Shown here in pieces: positions 35,479-47,672 of a stretch of 64,000 nucleotides of DNA. Within the stretch, counting starts at the first letter, position 1; each line of letters starts with the position of its first letter. Made by a program: the position numbers and the translations under genes. The stretch covers positions 46,292-110,291 of the forward strand of contig JAOVVO010000226.1 of NCBI GenBank assembly GCA_028564675.1. Direction: 5' to 3'. Below the pieces are notes generated by a model, which saw only the letters and a program-made list of their open reading frames with translations, was not told where the DNA came from and searched no databases. This stretch comes from Onchocerca lupi. Lineage: Eukaryota > Nematoda > Chromadorea > Rhabditida > Onchocercidae.

Positions 35479-36899
35479 ATGGATGCGAATGCCAATTTCA
35501 AAACTGAATTTTTTATCGATGAAACAGATAATGGAATCGCAAAATTAGCTAAAAATTTTCGCAGAACTCGAGCAATCGAAGAAATCCAACCAAAATGGAG
35601 CAAAATACGCTTAGGAATCAAAAGGGTTAGTCTATTCATATTATATTGGCACTGTCGGAATAATCGAAATATTCTCAATATAAAAATATTCCTAAATAAT
35701 CATGATATTATTTATGTATTACTAAATATATCATTTAAACATGTTATTTTGTAATTATTTGTGTAACAAAAAAATGTTCAATTTGAATTGCTTATCTAAT
35801 TCATATATAATTCCTCTAAATTAGATACATATTTTAAACATCTGAAATATCTGGTATCCAACTTGTATGTGAATTCTTCTATCTTAAATTTAATGATAAA
35901 AATATTAAAAATATCTATTAATGCAATTCACATATAAACCCCTGTTTGCTAATTTAAAATTACTATACGTCTGCAAAACCTATTTAAAAAAAAAAAAAAG
36001 AAGAACTAAGCTTAGATGCGATGCTTAAGTTGTTCTAAAATGTAAAATAGTCCCTTTGTTTACATAGTTATCTTTGTATCCAATATTTTTTTGCAAACCA
36101 TTCAATACATATAAAGAACATTGCTTCATTGTAAGCATCTCATCTCTTCTTTCATTGGTTAAATACGACTGTTTGGAATTCTCCCACGGGATTATTTGCT
36201 AAAAATCTGCTTTATTCGATTCTCTTTGATCACTTCTTTTTTACTACTTCGCTTTAATCAGATTTGACGAGCGAAATTTTCCAACCCAATTTCCAAACTT
36301 CATCAAACTCTACAATTTCCAGCACCTGTAATCTTCAGATAACTTCCCTCCCATCAAAAAGAAGTTCAAATTATCGATGTATTATCGATAATCACCAATT
36401 ATTTTGTATCGTAGCTCGGCGAATAAAGTCTATCAAATTAAAAATTTATTGCTTAACAAATCCAATTCTTCCCAATGTCCAACTCTACTAAAGTCTTCTA
36501 CAAAAATTTTTTCTTTCACAGTAGGGACTAAGGTAGATGGTAGTATAATTTCTTAAGACAGCAGAGCAGTTTATCAAAGTGATGCCAGAAAACTAGTGCT
36601 CGAGAAAGATATTTTGTACCATCTGCACTGATTTCCCATTCTCAATGTTAGAAGACAACGCGAGACGAAAATTCTGTAATAGAAGGTTCTGTACAAAATC
36701 GATATTCAAGATGGGTATTTTGCAGTTGAGTACATTAGTAATGAATTTCTGAAATCAATCATGTTAAAGGACGGTTATTTCATTTTTTTTCTAGTTCGTT
36801 CGAGATCAACGTCGAAAGGCACAGAAAAAGAAGAAAAATATGTGGGAAGACCGAACAACCATCCTAACGAACCATGACACGAACGAAAAGTCGAAATGA
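35479..36899 (+). CDS. Small basic protein of unknown function
   Basis: I do not recognise this gene. Two exons are proposed: 35479-35625 and 36795-36899, joined in phase 0 (AGG|GTTAGT to TTTTTCTAG|TTC) to give 83 residues. The N-terminal part is mixed and acidic to neutral (FFIDETDNGIAKLAKNF). The centre is basic (FRRTRAIEEIQPKWSKIRLGIKR split across lines of evidence, rich in Arg and Lys). The second exon opens FVRDQRRKAQKKKKNMWED, which resembles a bipartite nuclear localisation or nucleic-acid-binding segment. There is no signal peptide or membrane helix. The trans-splice-like acceptor immediately before the ATG and the clean exon join support reality. The 1.17 kb intron could hide further exons. 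It is divergent from UBE2F, with starts about 980 bp apart. Confidence 0.55.
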
Positions 36900-38634
36900 G
36901 ATGATGGTAAGGAAGAATTATCATATACTGTAGAAAATTTCTTGTCCTTTCGTTTTTATTTGCGATTCATAGGGAAAATTGTATGTATGAATGAATTAAT
37001 AAGATATTTATCATCATCAAAAAAGTAAAGTATTCAGATGAAGAAGCTGACATAAGCTGGAGGTGAGTGCATGCAGTGACATGGCTGAACTGATGGAAGT
37101 AATCATTTTCAAATTTATTTCTGTCCTAAAATAATCGTTACTTTCTTCGAGAGAAAGGCAGCACAATGTACTCATGTTTTAATTCGCACACATATTTTTA
37201 ATACTTTGGAACCATTTTTTTTTTTAAGTCGTCATAAACACATTTACGCTCGTTCAAAAATACAAAAAAAAAAAAAAAATGATGTAAACTGAACATTTTT
37301 TTATGATACATACAACAAAAATAACGCAAGGAGAGGTATTAAAACTAAAAATTGTGCAGAAAATGCTCCAAAATCAAATGTATTCAAGAAATAAAACAAT
37401 TCTGCTGGACATGTTACTTCGGATGGACAGCGAAAGCGACCTTCACTGTTCTCATATCTGCAAAAATGCTAGCGGTCGTAGAGAAATTGATTTGTTATTC
37501 ATTCTTTAATTCCAAACTTCGGTCGTTAAATATAGCTCGCAATCATTCAAAACTATGGTTTTAAACTAGACAATTTTTGCAGCTTAAAGCACTTGAAATG
37601 GTCTATATGTGCTAGAAATGAAGTTATATGTATTTATTACTTTTGCATTTTCATGTTAATGTTGATTATCGGATATTTTCACTATGTTAACCCTAGTACT
37701 TTCATTTTGCAAATATTGGTTACCTCGACATTTTCATTTTATCCAATAATTGTGTAATTTCTTGGAACGATATTTCTGTTGTCAAAAGACAATAACTCTC
37801 GTGGCATTTATTCGAAGATGGTAGAAATCTAAAAATTTGACGAAGATATTAGTTTTAAAGGATTATTTTCAAATTTTACAAAGGAAAGTTTTTTAATACT
37901 TTTTTCGTTCTGGAAGGATTTCTCGGGGAAGGGGAGCTTTGTAGTTTTGAAAATAATCTTTTTGCATATTATTGGAAAAGCTGAAATTTAATTTCTGAGT
38001 CTGGAATAAATAATAAATTGTCTTTATATTTTTAATACAATGATATTCATATTTGTTTACGCAGCAGAAGTAAAGGGTCGGCTGAACAAACAGGATACAG
38101 CGATAAAGTAGCTTAATCAAAGAGAATCAACTGGACGACGAAAAAACAGCTGTTGAGTAATCTGGATAAGGAGAGACAGAAACCAGCAGAAACAACGATG
38201 AAAAGCAGATGAATCAAGCGAGAAAAAAAAGGTATAAAAAAAGAGCAACAGTCAATATTCGGGCAAGTCTTCATCTGATTCATTTATTCGGATTGGTCAG
38301 TTCGGCAATATGGATAAGCGACGGAATTATGAGTTTAATAATAGTAATAACGCCGACAAAAGATGCATGTATCCAGCGAATCGTCAGCATTTGTATTCTA
38401 CCAATAATACAAGAGTAACAGTTCACTACAAAAAAGATTTGGAAGATCAGCAGAGGACTCTACCAATATATGAGTATAATACGAATTGAGCTTTATGTAT
38501 TTTTTTATTATACTATGATGAAGTTTTCATGTATTAAACGATCTCTGTATGAATGTCTGCGTGTAGAATGGACTGAAAGTGGAGAAATGTTCTTCAAACG
38601 CTAACTTCAGACGATATTTTTGTCGCGAGTAATT
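36900..38634. other. Intergenic, nothing recognised
   Basis: AT-rich DNA between two 3' ends. An A-tract lies at 37264-37279. The ORF at 38209-38418 (+) has a basic start and a hydrophobic middle but no family match and no splice context. Confidence 0.4.
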
Positions 38635-41272
38635 TTAGAATAAATTAAAGTCTCTAAAAATTCTTTGCAGCAGTTTGGACAACCTAATTATGCGGAGAAA
38701 TTAGCAACATACTCGAAGGGGCTGATCTCAATTTCATTTAAATAGAAACACAACTCACTCGACTAGCATTCCGAGAATCGATCCTTGATGGGTAGCTAAA
38801 CGAACACTCATTACAGAGTAATTATCGCATCTTTGATTATTTGATGTAGTAGCTACCTCTCTGAAATTTAAATGATCCCAAATAAGCGGGTTATTTCAAG
38901 CTCTTACTCTTTGCCAGCGAACATTCAAGAGTATCTTTCAAATTTAGATGAAATTTCTGGGACAGAGGTCTAATCATATCATCTCTATGTCTCATAAGTG
39001 CTCAAAGCGTGTTTGTGGAAGCAATTATTCGAGCAAAGTAAGATGTTGATGTTTGCAACCAAGATTAATAAATAATTGATTATTCCTTACTTTAAAATCG
39101 GCACAACGCACTGATGACCGGTTTGACCACATACTTCGGTGCCACTCATCTGATTCGAAAGAAATTTTATGAGATCATCGATGTCACAACCCTAAAATTG
39201 CATTTTTCTGAGAATTACGAGTTTTGGAAGCATTAATTTAACATGCTATCCTGAAACTGACAAAAAGCTGACCTTTTCAACATTGAAGTGCCATCGGCAG
39301 TTAGCTTTATAATTTACTTTATATTTTATTGATTGTTTATACAAATGCGTGCAAAAACCATTGATGTCTAAAATTGCAATTAATTTCTTTATTCAATAAT
39401 TGTTGGAAAATTACTACAAACTGCTCTTGAAATACCCAAAAAGAAATTCAAAAGAGTTATAAAGATATCAAACAATGAACAGTAGTCCATATTGTAACAA
39501 GAACTGCAGTACAACTCGACTCGTCATTTAAGCGTAGTTAAAATGTAAAAGATCTAAAAGAACTAATTACCCGGTCTTAGTAGTGATAGTTGGCCATTGG
39601 TACGTATTTCGTCACCGTAAACATAACCACCATTTGTTTTCTTTTCGAATACTGCTGCTGACTTCAACAAGTTGCTCTCTTCGTCCTATAAAACATCAGG
39701 TGATTAGACAAAGAAACTATGGATTACTTAAACAGAATATTTTGATTTTCAATTACAAGAACAGTAAAATGCATTAAGATCTGACGGTGGATTAATTGCC
39801 AGATGTTTGAAACGAAATATTTAAATGAATGTCAATTTCCGAGAACGGATATTCGCAGGATTTGATAAATGACTGCACCCTTTTCAAACAAACTGCCCCG
39901 ATTTCGCAGAAATTTCGATGCGAAAAAAAAGCACAGTAATGACTTACAGTCTGCTGCTCTATCGTACATTTTGGATCATTTCTGAAATACATATATCACA
40001 TGCATTACAGAAATTCGTTTCTATAAAACTACAGTACGGTCAGCTTGTTAATCCTACAGTTGTATGAATTGACCATACTGTAATTGAGTGGAAGTGTAGA
40101 ATATTCGCATTACCTATAACATTGCCTGAAGAGTTCGTAATATTATATATTTATAAAATATATCTGTCAATGCTCAAAATGCTGCAAATACGAGAAATGA
40201 TCAAAGCATAAACATGACTGGAATTAGGTGGGAAAAACTGGAATAAGACTAAAAGAAAATAGATCATAAAACGACTGCAATGCAAAATTTCTTCACTTAG
40301 AGATGAGACAGACAGATACAGACTTTCTATCTGGTTGATTTAGAAAGACCACACTAGATCCGGAGACTGGAATAATAGCTAGCAACATCAGTGATTTATA
40401 TGTACTCATCAGTGCTTTATATATAATTATAAAAAAAAAAAGATCATACCTTGGACATATCATCTCACATTCCGAACTGATGGAAATTAAATTCGAACAA
40501 TTAGTATCTCTGAAAAAAAAAAAAGAAAAAAAAAACACTTCATTCCTTTTTACTTTTCTTGCTGAGAAATCTTTTCTCTTTATTTACTAGAAAAATATCT
40601 TTAGAATTGGAATCAAAATTCCAATCAATGATTTTTCAAAACAAGAACCCTTGGTTTGAAAAATAGATGGGACAAACAAATCAAACAATTATGTCTAAAC
40701 CAAAAATAGGAAAACACAATATTCAATTTGAGTTTGAATTAAAAGCAGCTCGTTAGATCGGATACTCTATTCAACAATTTGGTTCTGAAAATTTACTTAA
40801 TAGTAAAATGTAAAACTGTTGAAAGTGGTACAAATCGATTCAAATTTTGTTTAATACGATTTGAAACATGATTATCAGGACCATCGTAAACATAAATTGC
40901 GCCGAAAAAACTTGGATAACCACCGATTACGTCTAGTGCTCGTAATCTGTAAATAAAAAAAAAATCAGAATTAGTTTCAGATATTTGATATATTTTAATA
41001 CTTTTAAAATGTTTATAAGTAAATATTTGAGTATCCAATACATTCTCATTAGAATTAATAATTAAAAATCAGATTATTTGAAAAAATCGTTCCAACAATG
41101 AATCCATTTGTAAGCAAAATCAATGGATTTTGAAAGGCAAATGCAGAGAATACATCTGGTAAACATTTTCCTCTAGCACTTACCTACGGATGCAATCGCT
41201 GGGAAAATCCAGGAAACTTCTGCATGACCTACAGAAGAAAATTAACAAAATACTATAATAAAGTTTGTTCAT
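38635..41272 (-). CDS. Secreted CUB-like protein, not otherwise recognised
   Basis: Nine exons, minus strand: 41272-41184, 40946-40797, 40509-40450, 39981-39948, 39685-39571, 39304-39273, 39191-39091, 38860-38759 and (less certain) 38683-38635. Phases close and give 243 residues. Exon 1 encodes a signal peptide of about 19 residues (MNKLYYSILLIFF then CRSCRS). The GAIYVYDGPD stretch near residues 45-54 resembles the CUB strand motif that includes YDG. Later, ANCRWHFNVEKGCDID near 150-165 resembles the Cys-aromatic start of a CUB half. There are several paired cysteines (DTNCSNL, SECEMICP, EVCGQTGHQC, QRCDNYS) and no membrane helix. Very short exons (34 and 32 nt) are phase-validated. It is probably extracellular; function is unknown. 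A last exon starting at the acceptor near 38555 would also give an open end. Confidence 0.65.
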
Positions 41273-42826
41273 CGCATTAATTCAAATGATTATATGACAA
41301 TCTCCGTAACGTTGTCATGGTGAAGGTTCTACTAGAGATCAGTCGCTTACGGAATGAAATTGGTGCAAATGGATGTTAGGTATTTCAATTCGTAGTTAAT
41401 AATAATAGAATTTTGTCTGAAATTTCGAGGAAAAATGAAATGATACTACTTGTCATTTTAGCACCAAATAAAATTCATAGTTAAAATGATAAAAGCAATA
41501 CAGACATTAAAAAAAAAAAAAAAATGAACGGTGAAGAAGTAAACGAACTTGAAAAAGACGCTGCTGGAAGACTTTTCTGGAATCAAAGACTGAGAGATTG
41601 AATAATACTTCAAAGTAATGAAATATTCTGCAGTTGATATGATATTAATCTTCTTTTTTAGAACAAATTTCAACTCTTTTTTCAAAATTGAAGTTTGCTA
41701 AAAAAAACAGATTAGTGATATCATCACCAGATTATTATTTCCACCAGTTAATCAGAATTCTACAAACTTTCCTTCTTTTTCAAAGTTGTCGTTATGACTG
41801 GCTAGTGATGATATTCACGCTATTTTCGTCAGCTGATCAGAATCACAAGCATTCAAAACAAGGAACAATCCGTAGGATTACAGTTTTCAAAGCGTCCCGA
41901 CTGAAACACTTTATTCTGTTCAAGTTAAAAGTAGTCTTCGTGCTAAATAGAGTCCAGATAGTTCAAGGTGTAGTGCTGGGATTCCTCATATTGGTGTTCG
42001 CTTTCATGTGAGAATTCGTGAGGTTGTATTCATCTCTACATAAGGTTACGTGAATGACGAGTATTATGAACTTAAGGGTGAAAAGAGGAGTATTACAAGT
42101 TAAGAGCAAGCTGATTTAAATATTATTGAAATATTACAATATTGCATTGTGTTCTTCATTTTACTTACCATTTCTTTAAAGAAAAAAAAATATCATCATT
42201 GATCACTAATGTATAATCTGTAAAACAGAAAGGAAATTCTTCCAGAAAAAGTACGGAACAAATAGAGTAAAATGTGGAGTAGGACATTTGTTTCTGAAAT
42301 GGGACAGAGCACTTCAGAATCTGCAAAATAAGATACAATTATGGTTTGATAATATTTGCATTCAGGGCCTTCGGTAATGATATATAGAAGATATTACAAT
42401 TGAACAAATGAGAAAAGTCGTTATGAACTGTGAGGAACAATGCTGCAGAAAATATAGCAATAATAACAGTCAGTAATCTAGCCGGCGTGTTTTTGAATTA
42501 GAAAGGAGGAATTCAAAAAAAAAAAAAGATATTTCTGCATACCTTTTTTGTTCAAATTGAAACTTTTAGTTCAAATCTCAAATATTTTCACTTCTTACTA
42601 AAATTCATGACACGAAGTTTATTTACTGTGCTATGGGCTTTTCCTTCGCAAAGTTTTATTGCATATTTTAGTTTGTCACATGTTTATATTGTATGTTTTT
42701 GCGATTAAGATTTTAAGTAAATTCTTCGGTCTGTTATTTTAGATTTCACAGTGATAACTAACGAAAAATATCACTTAGTGTAGAGATATTTGCAGGGGCA
42801 ACAAATGGAAGTTGATTGGATTGGTC
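41273..42826. other. Divergent intergenic region
   Basis: Separates the minus-strand CUB-like gene from plus-strand MITD1 and so may contain promoters for both. An A-tract lies at 41510-41524. The ORFs at 41458-41685 and 41688-42011 have no features. Confidence 0.4.
42796..42826 (+). other. Probable 5' UTR of MITD1 after a trans-splice acceptor
   Basis: GATATTTGCAG ends at 42795, leaving a 31-nt leader. An out-of-frame ATG at 42805 precedes the proposed start at 42827. Confidence 0.45.
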
Positions 42827-44370
42827 ATGCAATCTTTCATTGATAAAAGTAAGCCAATCTTGCAAAAAGCAGTTGCTCTTGATCGAGACAATAAGAAACA
42901 TGAAGCGGTGGAAAATTATACAGAGGGTATCACTTTGTTGCTCAGTGCTATGTCATGTGAGTTAATTTTCTCTTTCTTTAGCAAGCCAAGTGATTCAAAA
43001 GTCTCTTTTTTTTTTTTATTTGGTTTCTGGAAGGAAGGCAGTAGTAATTTCTTAATTTTGTGTACAGAATAATGACTAGCATGGAATATTAAAATTTAAG
43101 TAGTTCGCAAATAAATTTTGTTTTTTAGAAATTTTAGTGATTTTGTAGACCATTAGTTTTTAGTTTTTGTCCGTGAAGTGGAATTCCTTTGTCTCATTTA
43201 TAAATTAATAATAATTAACAGAAAGCTTTGTTTCAGGTAATGACACCATAGAAAGTACTAGAGAAGTTTTACGGGAAAAAATTTCAAAATATTTGGCTAG
43301 AGCAGAGGTATTAAAAGGACAAACGAAGCCAGAAATACTCTCGGTGCAGCAAATACATATAATGCATAACGATGTATAACTTAACTTTGTTCTAAATGCA
43401 TTGGTTGAGCATGAAGTTTTGCTGTTGTTATTTACAGATTGTCAATGAAATTGTCAGAAAAGCTTTATCTTATTTTCAAAAAAATTCTGATTTCGAATTT
43501 TTAGAATTGCATGATCTTGAAATTTGCAGTTTTCATAATTATATTGTGTAATTACAACATTTGCTTATTCATATTCCATTTAGAATATTAAAACATTTTG
43601 ACATAACACTTCATTTATCATTTATAGTCTATAGTTTCTTTTTCTTTTCTTTTCGTAAAAGTTATGTAGTGAATTTCTTGGATGTCGGAAGTTTTTTATC
43701 TAGTTTTATGAAAGCAGTTTGTTGATCTTCAGACTGGTTTTGGATATGAGAGAATTTTCAGACGATGCGCAGACGATGTTTTAACAGAAATTAATGTTCG
43801 AGATGCTTACATTATGCAACCATATCAAGTACGTTGTAAGAAAATTAAATGAAAAGGAAAGAGAATGAGTACTGGAAATAGAAATCAGTTTTAGATTGAT
43901 TTCATTATCAATTAAAGAATATAAGCATATTGACTGCAAAAAGTTACGCATTTATTTTAGGTTTTGAATTTCGTACGATTTTGTGAATTATTCGTCCTTT
44001 ACGCACCAAATCTAAAAACGATACGTCTATGGACGCATTACAATGCCAAAGCAGAAAGTTTACTGCAACAGTTGAAAGGTAGTTTAGCATGCCGTAATAT
44101 AGAATTGGATGTTTGTTACGACGATAATTTCCATGATCGAGAAATCAGGCTGGTTTTATTTAAAAGTCTATTCTCATACTCTGAATGTGTTCCTATTTCT
44201 TTTATTATTCTATTGTTTTTAGGTTCAACAATGGTTGGATGGTAAAAATTGGACGTGGATTAAATTATTTTCAAAGTATAGGATACTGTGAAATTGGTTC
44301 GTGTGATTTGAACTTGAGGAAATGTCTCGAAACAAGCATTGATATTTTCAAATTCAAACAATCTCAGTAG
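42827..44370 (+). CDS. MITD1: MITD1, MIT-domain abscission factor
   Basis: Five exons: 42827-42956, 43237-43373, 43733-43828, 43961-44148 and 44223-44370; 232 residues (human MITD1 is 249). The N-terminal MIT helices (about residues 1-75) include LQKAVALDRDNKKHEAVENY, EGITLLLSAM and REKISKYLARAE. The C-terminal phospholipase-D-like domain starts at TGFGYERIF and contains LNFVRFCELF, FHDREIRFNNGWMVKIGRG and a DIFKFKQSQ end. In animals MITD1 binds ESCRT-III tails through MIT and membranes through the PLD-like domain, and times abscission in cytokinesis. The exon 4 to 5 junction requires a GC donor (ATCAG|GCTGGT), because only that join gives REIRFNNGW. Read-through of intron 1 and intron 4 gives misleading ORFs. 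PSME3 follows on the same strand after 965 bp. Confidence 0.95.
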
Positions 44371-45334
44371 TTTTTCTCATGATAATGTGCTGTCTGTACT
44401 CAGTGTATTTTTTTCTTTTTTTGATAGCTTCAAAGAAAGAAAAAACTCTTTCGTTTGTCTATATATATATATATGTTATGTTTATCAGGAAAAGACATGA
44501 AGACAAAACGCTATGGAAAAACAAGTTAGAGTAATATAATGTTATATGAGGATGAAGCTGTCTTGATGATTGATCTTATTTTAAATATATATTCCCTCTT
44601 ATTGTGATTTGTTTCATTTTGATCATTGCGGATTCATCGCCATATGCATCTCTATATATTTACGGAATTCAGAGCGTATAATCTTACATTGGGAACATTC
44701 CTAGATGATATTTCATTTCAGCTTACAATTAAGAAAATAAAATGGTTACATACATAATTTGATATAATGATATGAAATGAAGAATTTTAATAAATATTCT
44801 GAAATCCTTTGTTGATTGTTTATTTATTTATGCCTCTTGGTTAGCAGATCAAATATTCTGTTTTCCTTTTTTTTTTTTTTTTTTTTTTCTAATTTTGTCG
44901 TATGCATGTGTGCATGTGTATTTATGTCTTATGTTTCGATTTTTAACGAATTGAAAAAACCCACTAGAGAACTGAATTTTATTTTCTGTTTCCTTAAGAA
45001 GTTAGTCGATTATGTACTATTTTGGTGCAACAATACAAATGAAATAATTATAAATAACACAAGATTCAGAAGGAAAAAGACAAGTTTCCTCATTTGCTGA
45101 TCATAGTAAAAAAATATTGATATATTTCCATCAATTATAATTTTAAGGTTATTTTTGAGCTGACAATTTGAAGAAGTCTGTTATTCGTAAACGAAAATTG
45201 TAGAACATGAACATATTTAGAAAGGATTTCAATATTTTATCATTCTTAATCTTCACTTTATGTGATAGTTCCGTTTCGTTCTGTTGCATTTAAAAATTCC
45301 CTTAATTTTGTTCAGTTTTTAGGCCGTATGCTGC
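44371..45334. other. Gap between MITD1 and PSME3
   Basis: Contains a TA run at about 44460-44474, candidate AATAAA signals near 44787, and a 22-T tract at 44868-44889. The last 25 nt hold a T-rich acceptor, TTTTTAG at 45322, 12 nt before the PSME3 ATG. The ORF at 44816-45100 is not supported. Confidence 0.45.
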
Positions 45335-47672
45335 ATGATGTTATCTGAAAAAAAGCCGAAGAGTGCAGCTGTATGTGGTGTAAGTTTAAATATTAGCATT
45401 TAATTGGTAAATAGTAAATTATTGCAAAGTACATAAAGCGAAGGAGAAATTTTAGATTAAAATATTGGGTTTAAAAGTGCAATCATCAAACAATGAAAGG
45501 TTTCATGAACAGTGTGATCTATCAGTTCAAATGTAGTTGAAATGTTGCTGGATGACAATAGTCATATCGAATTTTATCTTTAAGTGAATTTATGGAGTAT
45601 AGTTCAAAAAATTTTGCATTCCCAACTAATGGAAATGGGAATAGTAAGGGGAAAGGTGAAGTGAATATTCCGAATCTCTATGATCTTTTGAAAAAAAAAA
45701 ACAAAAAAACGAGATGTTATCCTTAAATTGGTTTCAGCTCGATGCATACAAAACAAATTTAATGAAACAAGCGGAAAAAATTGTTTTAGAAGAATTTCCG
45801 AAAAAGGTACTCGAATTCAATAACTTACTTGAGGTTAGTTTATTTTTGTTATATATTTGTTATTTGTCATTGAATTTGGATCAGTTTGACATTATAAGAA
45901 ATTCATAAAATTTGAAATAGTTTTTCATGAAGACATGCTTGTCTACCGGTTAATTTTCGCCAAGCAAACATTCTTTATACACTTTGTTTTATTTGCAGAG
46001 TGGATGATTTTTTCACCCATTATATGTCAATATCTGAAAATATTTATTGATAATATCTATTACTATCTTATTTTAACTTATTTATTTTGCCTATTTATTA
46101 TTTTTTCAGGGTGAACAGTTCTCCTATGAGCGACTTCCAGAACTCTTACCAAATATTGATCTAGGAATTCCATATGCAGAACAATTAATCGAATATGCGG
46201 TAATCTCTGAATTTGAACTCAATTGTTGTTACTATATATTGTTGAAAATTTTTTCCTGGATTTTAATTTAGATCCTTAAAAAATATATTTTGCAGAATGA
46301 CAGAAACTCAACTGAGCATGAAAATGATGATGGGGTTCTTAAAAAGAAGCGAAAAATTGATCATGCGAATATCCAACCACTTCATGGTTATCTTTTATCT
46401 GTATTTCGTATATGCATTAATGCAGTCACGATTTTCCGCACAAGCAGGTGGCGAATATAGTGGATTGAGTCTTTCGTAGATTTCGTTTGGTAGCATTATT
46501 AAAATCACAAAAGTAGGATTACTAGGATGTTCGGTCATTTAATACAGTTGTTCAGAAGCATTTATCTCAGTATATTGCTCACTTGACTTGCAGTTTACGA
46601 TCTTCGGATGACGCTAGTAATGCTGGTCGACAAAGCGTTCCATTCCTTTAACTTAACCTATTTTTAAAAATCAGCGATTTTTAAAATCAATGTTGGATGG
46701 GTTAGTCAAATCAAACGAACATTGCATGCTGTATGATTAATTATATGTAATTAATAAGAGAATATTCTTTTCAGGCACTTCGGTTTATGGTTTTATAAAT
46801 GGAACCGTTAAATGTAACGAAAAACTTGCTAGTCTCACCGATATCACACGGCCTTTACTTCGTGATTCGGTTGAAGCAGTCAATAAGGTCCGCCTTAAAT
46901 TTATATTTCTTTGTGTCGGGGAAAAAAAAGTTTCATATTTCCAGCAGTTTCATCTTTTGCTATTCTATAGTCGAGCATCATAATGACCTGAAAATTTATT
47001 ATAAACCGAAAATAAATTGACATTTTCCAGGTAAAAATGTGGATCTTGTTCTTGATTCCACGAATTGAAGATGGTAACAATTTTGGAGTTTCCATACAGG
47101 AAGAAGCTCTGAGTGAGGTTCTCTTTACTGAACTCTTAATTTTTGCAATCCAAGTGTATTTTTATTTTACTATCATTCATGACACTATAGGATAAATAGC
47201 ATACACATAAAACTTGAATATAATTGAAATTCGGAATTTTCAGGTGCGTACAGTAGAAGGTGAGGCAGCATCATTTCTTGATCAGATGTCTCGATATTTC
47301 GTTAGTCGTGCTCGTTTGGTAACTAAAGTAGCGAAATATCCGCATGTTGTAAGTTGTACTGAAATTTCAAAATTTTGCTTTGCAGTGATTAAGTATGCCT
47401 TGTGTAATTTGAATATATCAGCTATCAAGAATGAAAAAAAAAGCTGCAATTATTTTTTTATTTCTCATGTTTTTTCGGAAAAAAATCCACAAAATTCTGT
47501 TCAGGAAGATTATCGTCGAGCAATTCTGGATATGGATGAGAAGCAATTTATTAATATTCGTCTTGTGCTAACCGAAATGCGCAATCACTTTGCTACACTG
47601 CATGATATGATTACGAAGAATCTCGAGAAAATCAAAACGCCACGAAGTAATAATACGGAGCATATGTATTAA
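45335..47672 (+). CDS. PSME3: PSME3 / PA28-gamma proteasome activator
   Basis: Eight exons: 45335-45379, 45738-45833, 46110-46199, 46296-46386, 46775-46887, 47031-47117, 47244-47348 and 47505-47672; 264 residues (human 254). The N-terminal 11S helix is recognisable in LMKQAEKIVLEEFPKKVLEF. The variable loop carries VLKKKRKIDHANI, a classic nuclear localisation signal at residues 92-98. The activation-loop block IPRIEDGNNFGVSIQEE is almost identical to PA28-gamma, as are the helices with KYPHVEDYRRAILDMDEK and LHDMITKNLEKIK. The tail EHMY corresponds to the human C-terminus that docks on the 20S ring. The protein forms a heptamer that opens the 20S proteasome for ATP- and ubiquitin-independent degradation in the nucleus. 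Only the gamma form is expected outside vertebrates with immunoproteasomes. Confidence 0.97.
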
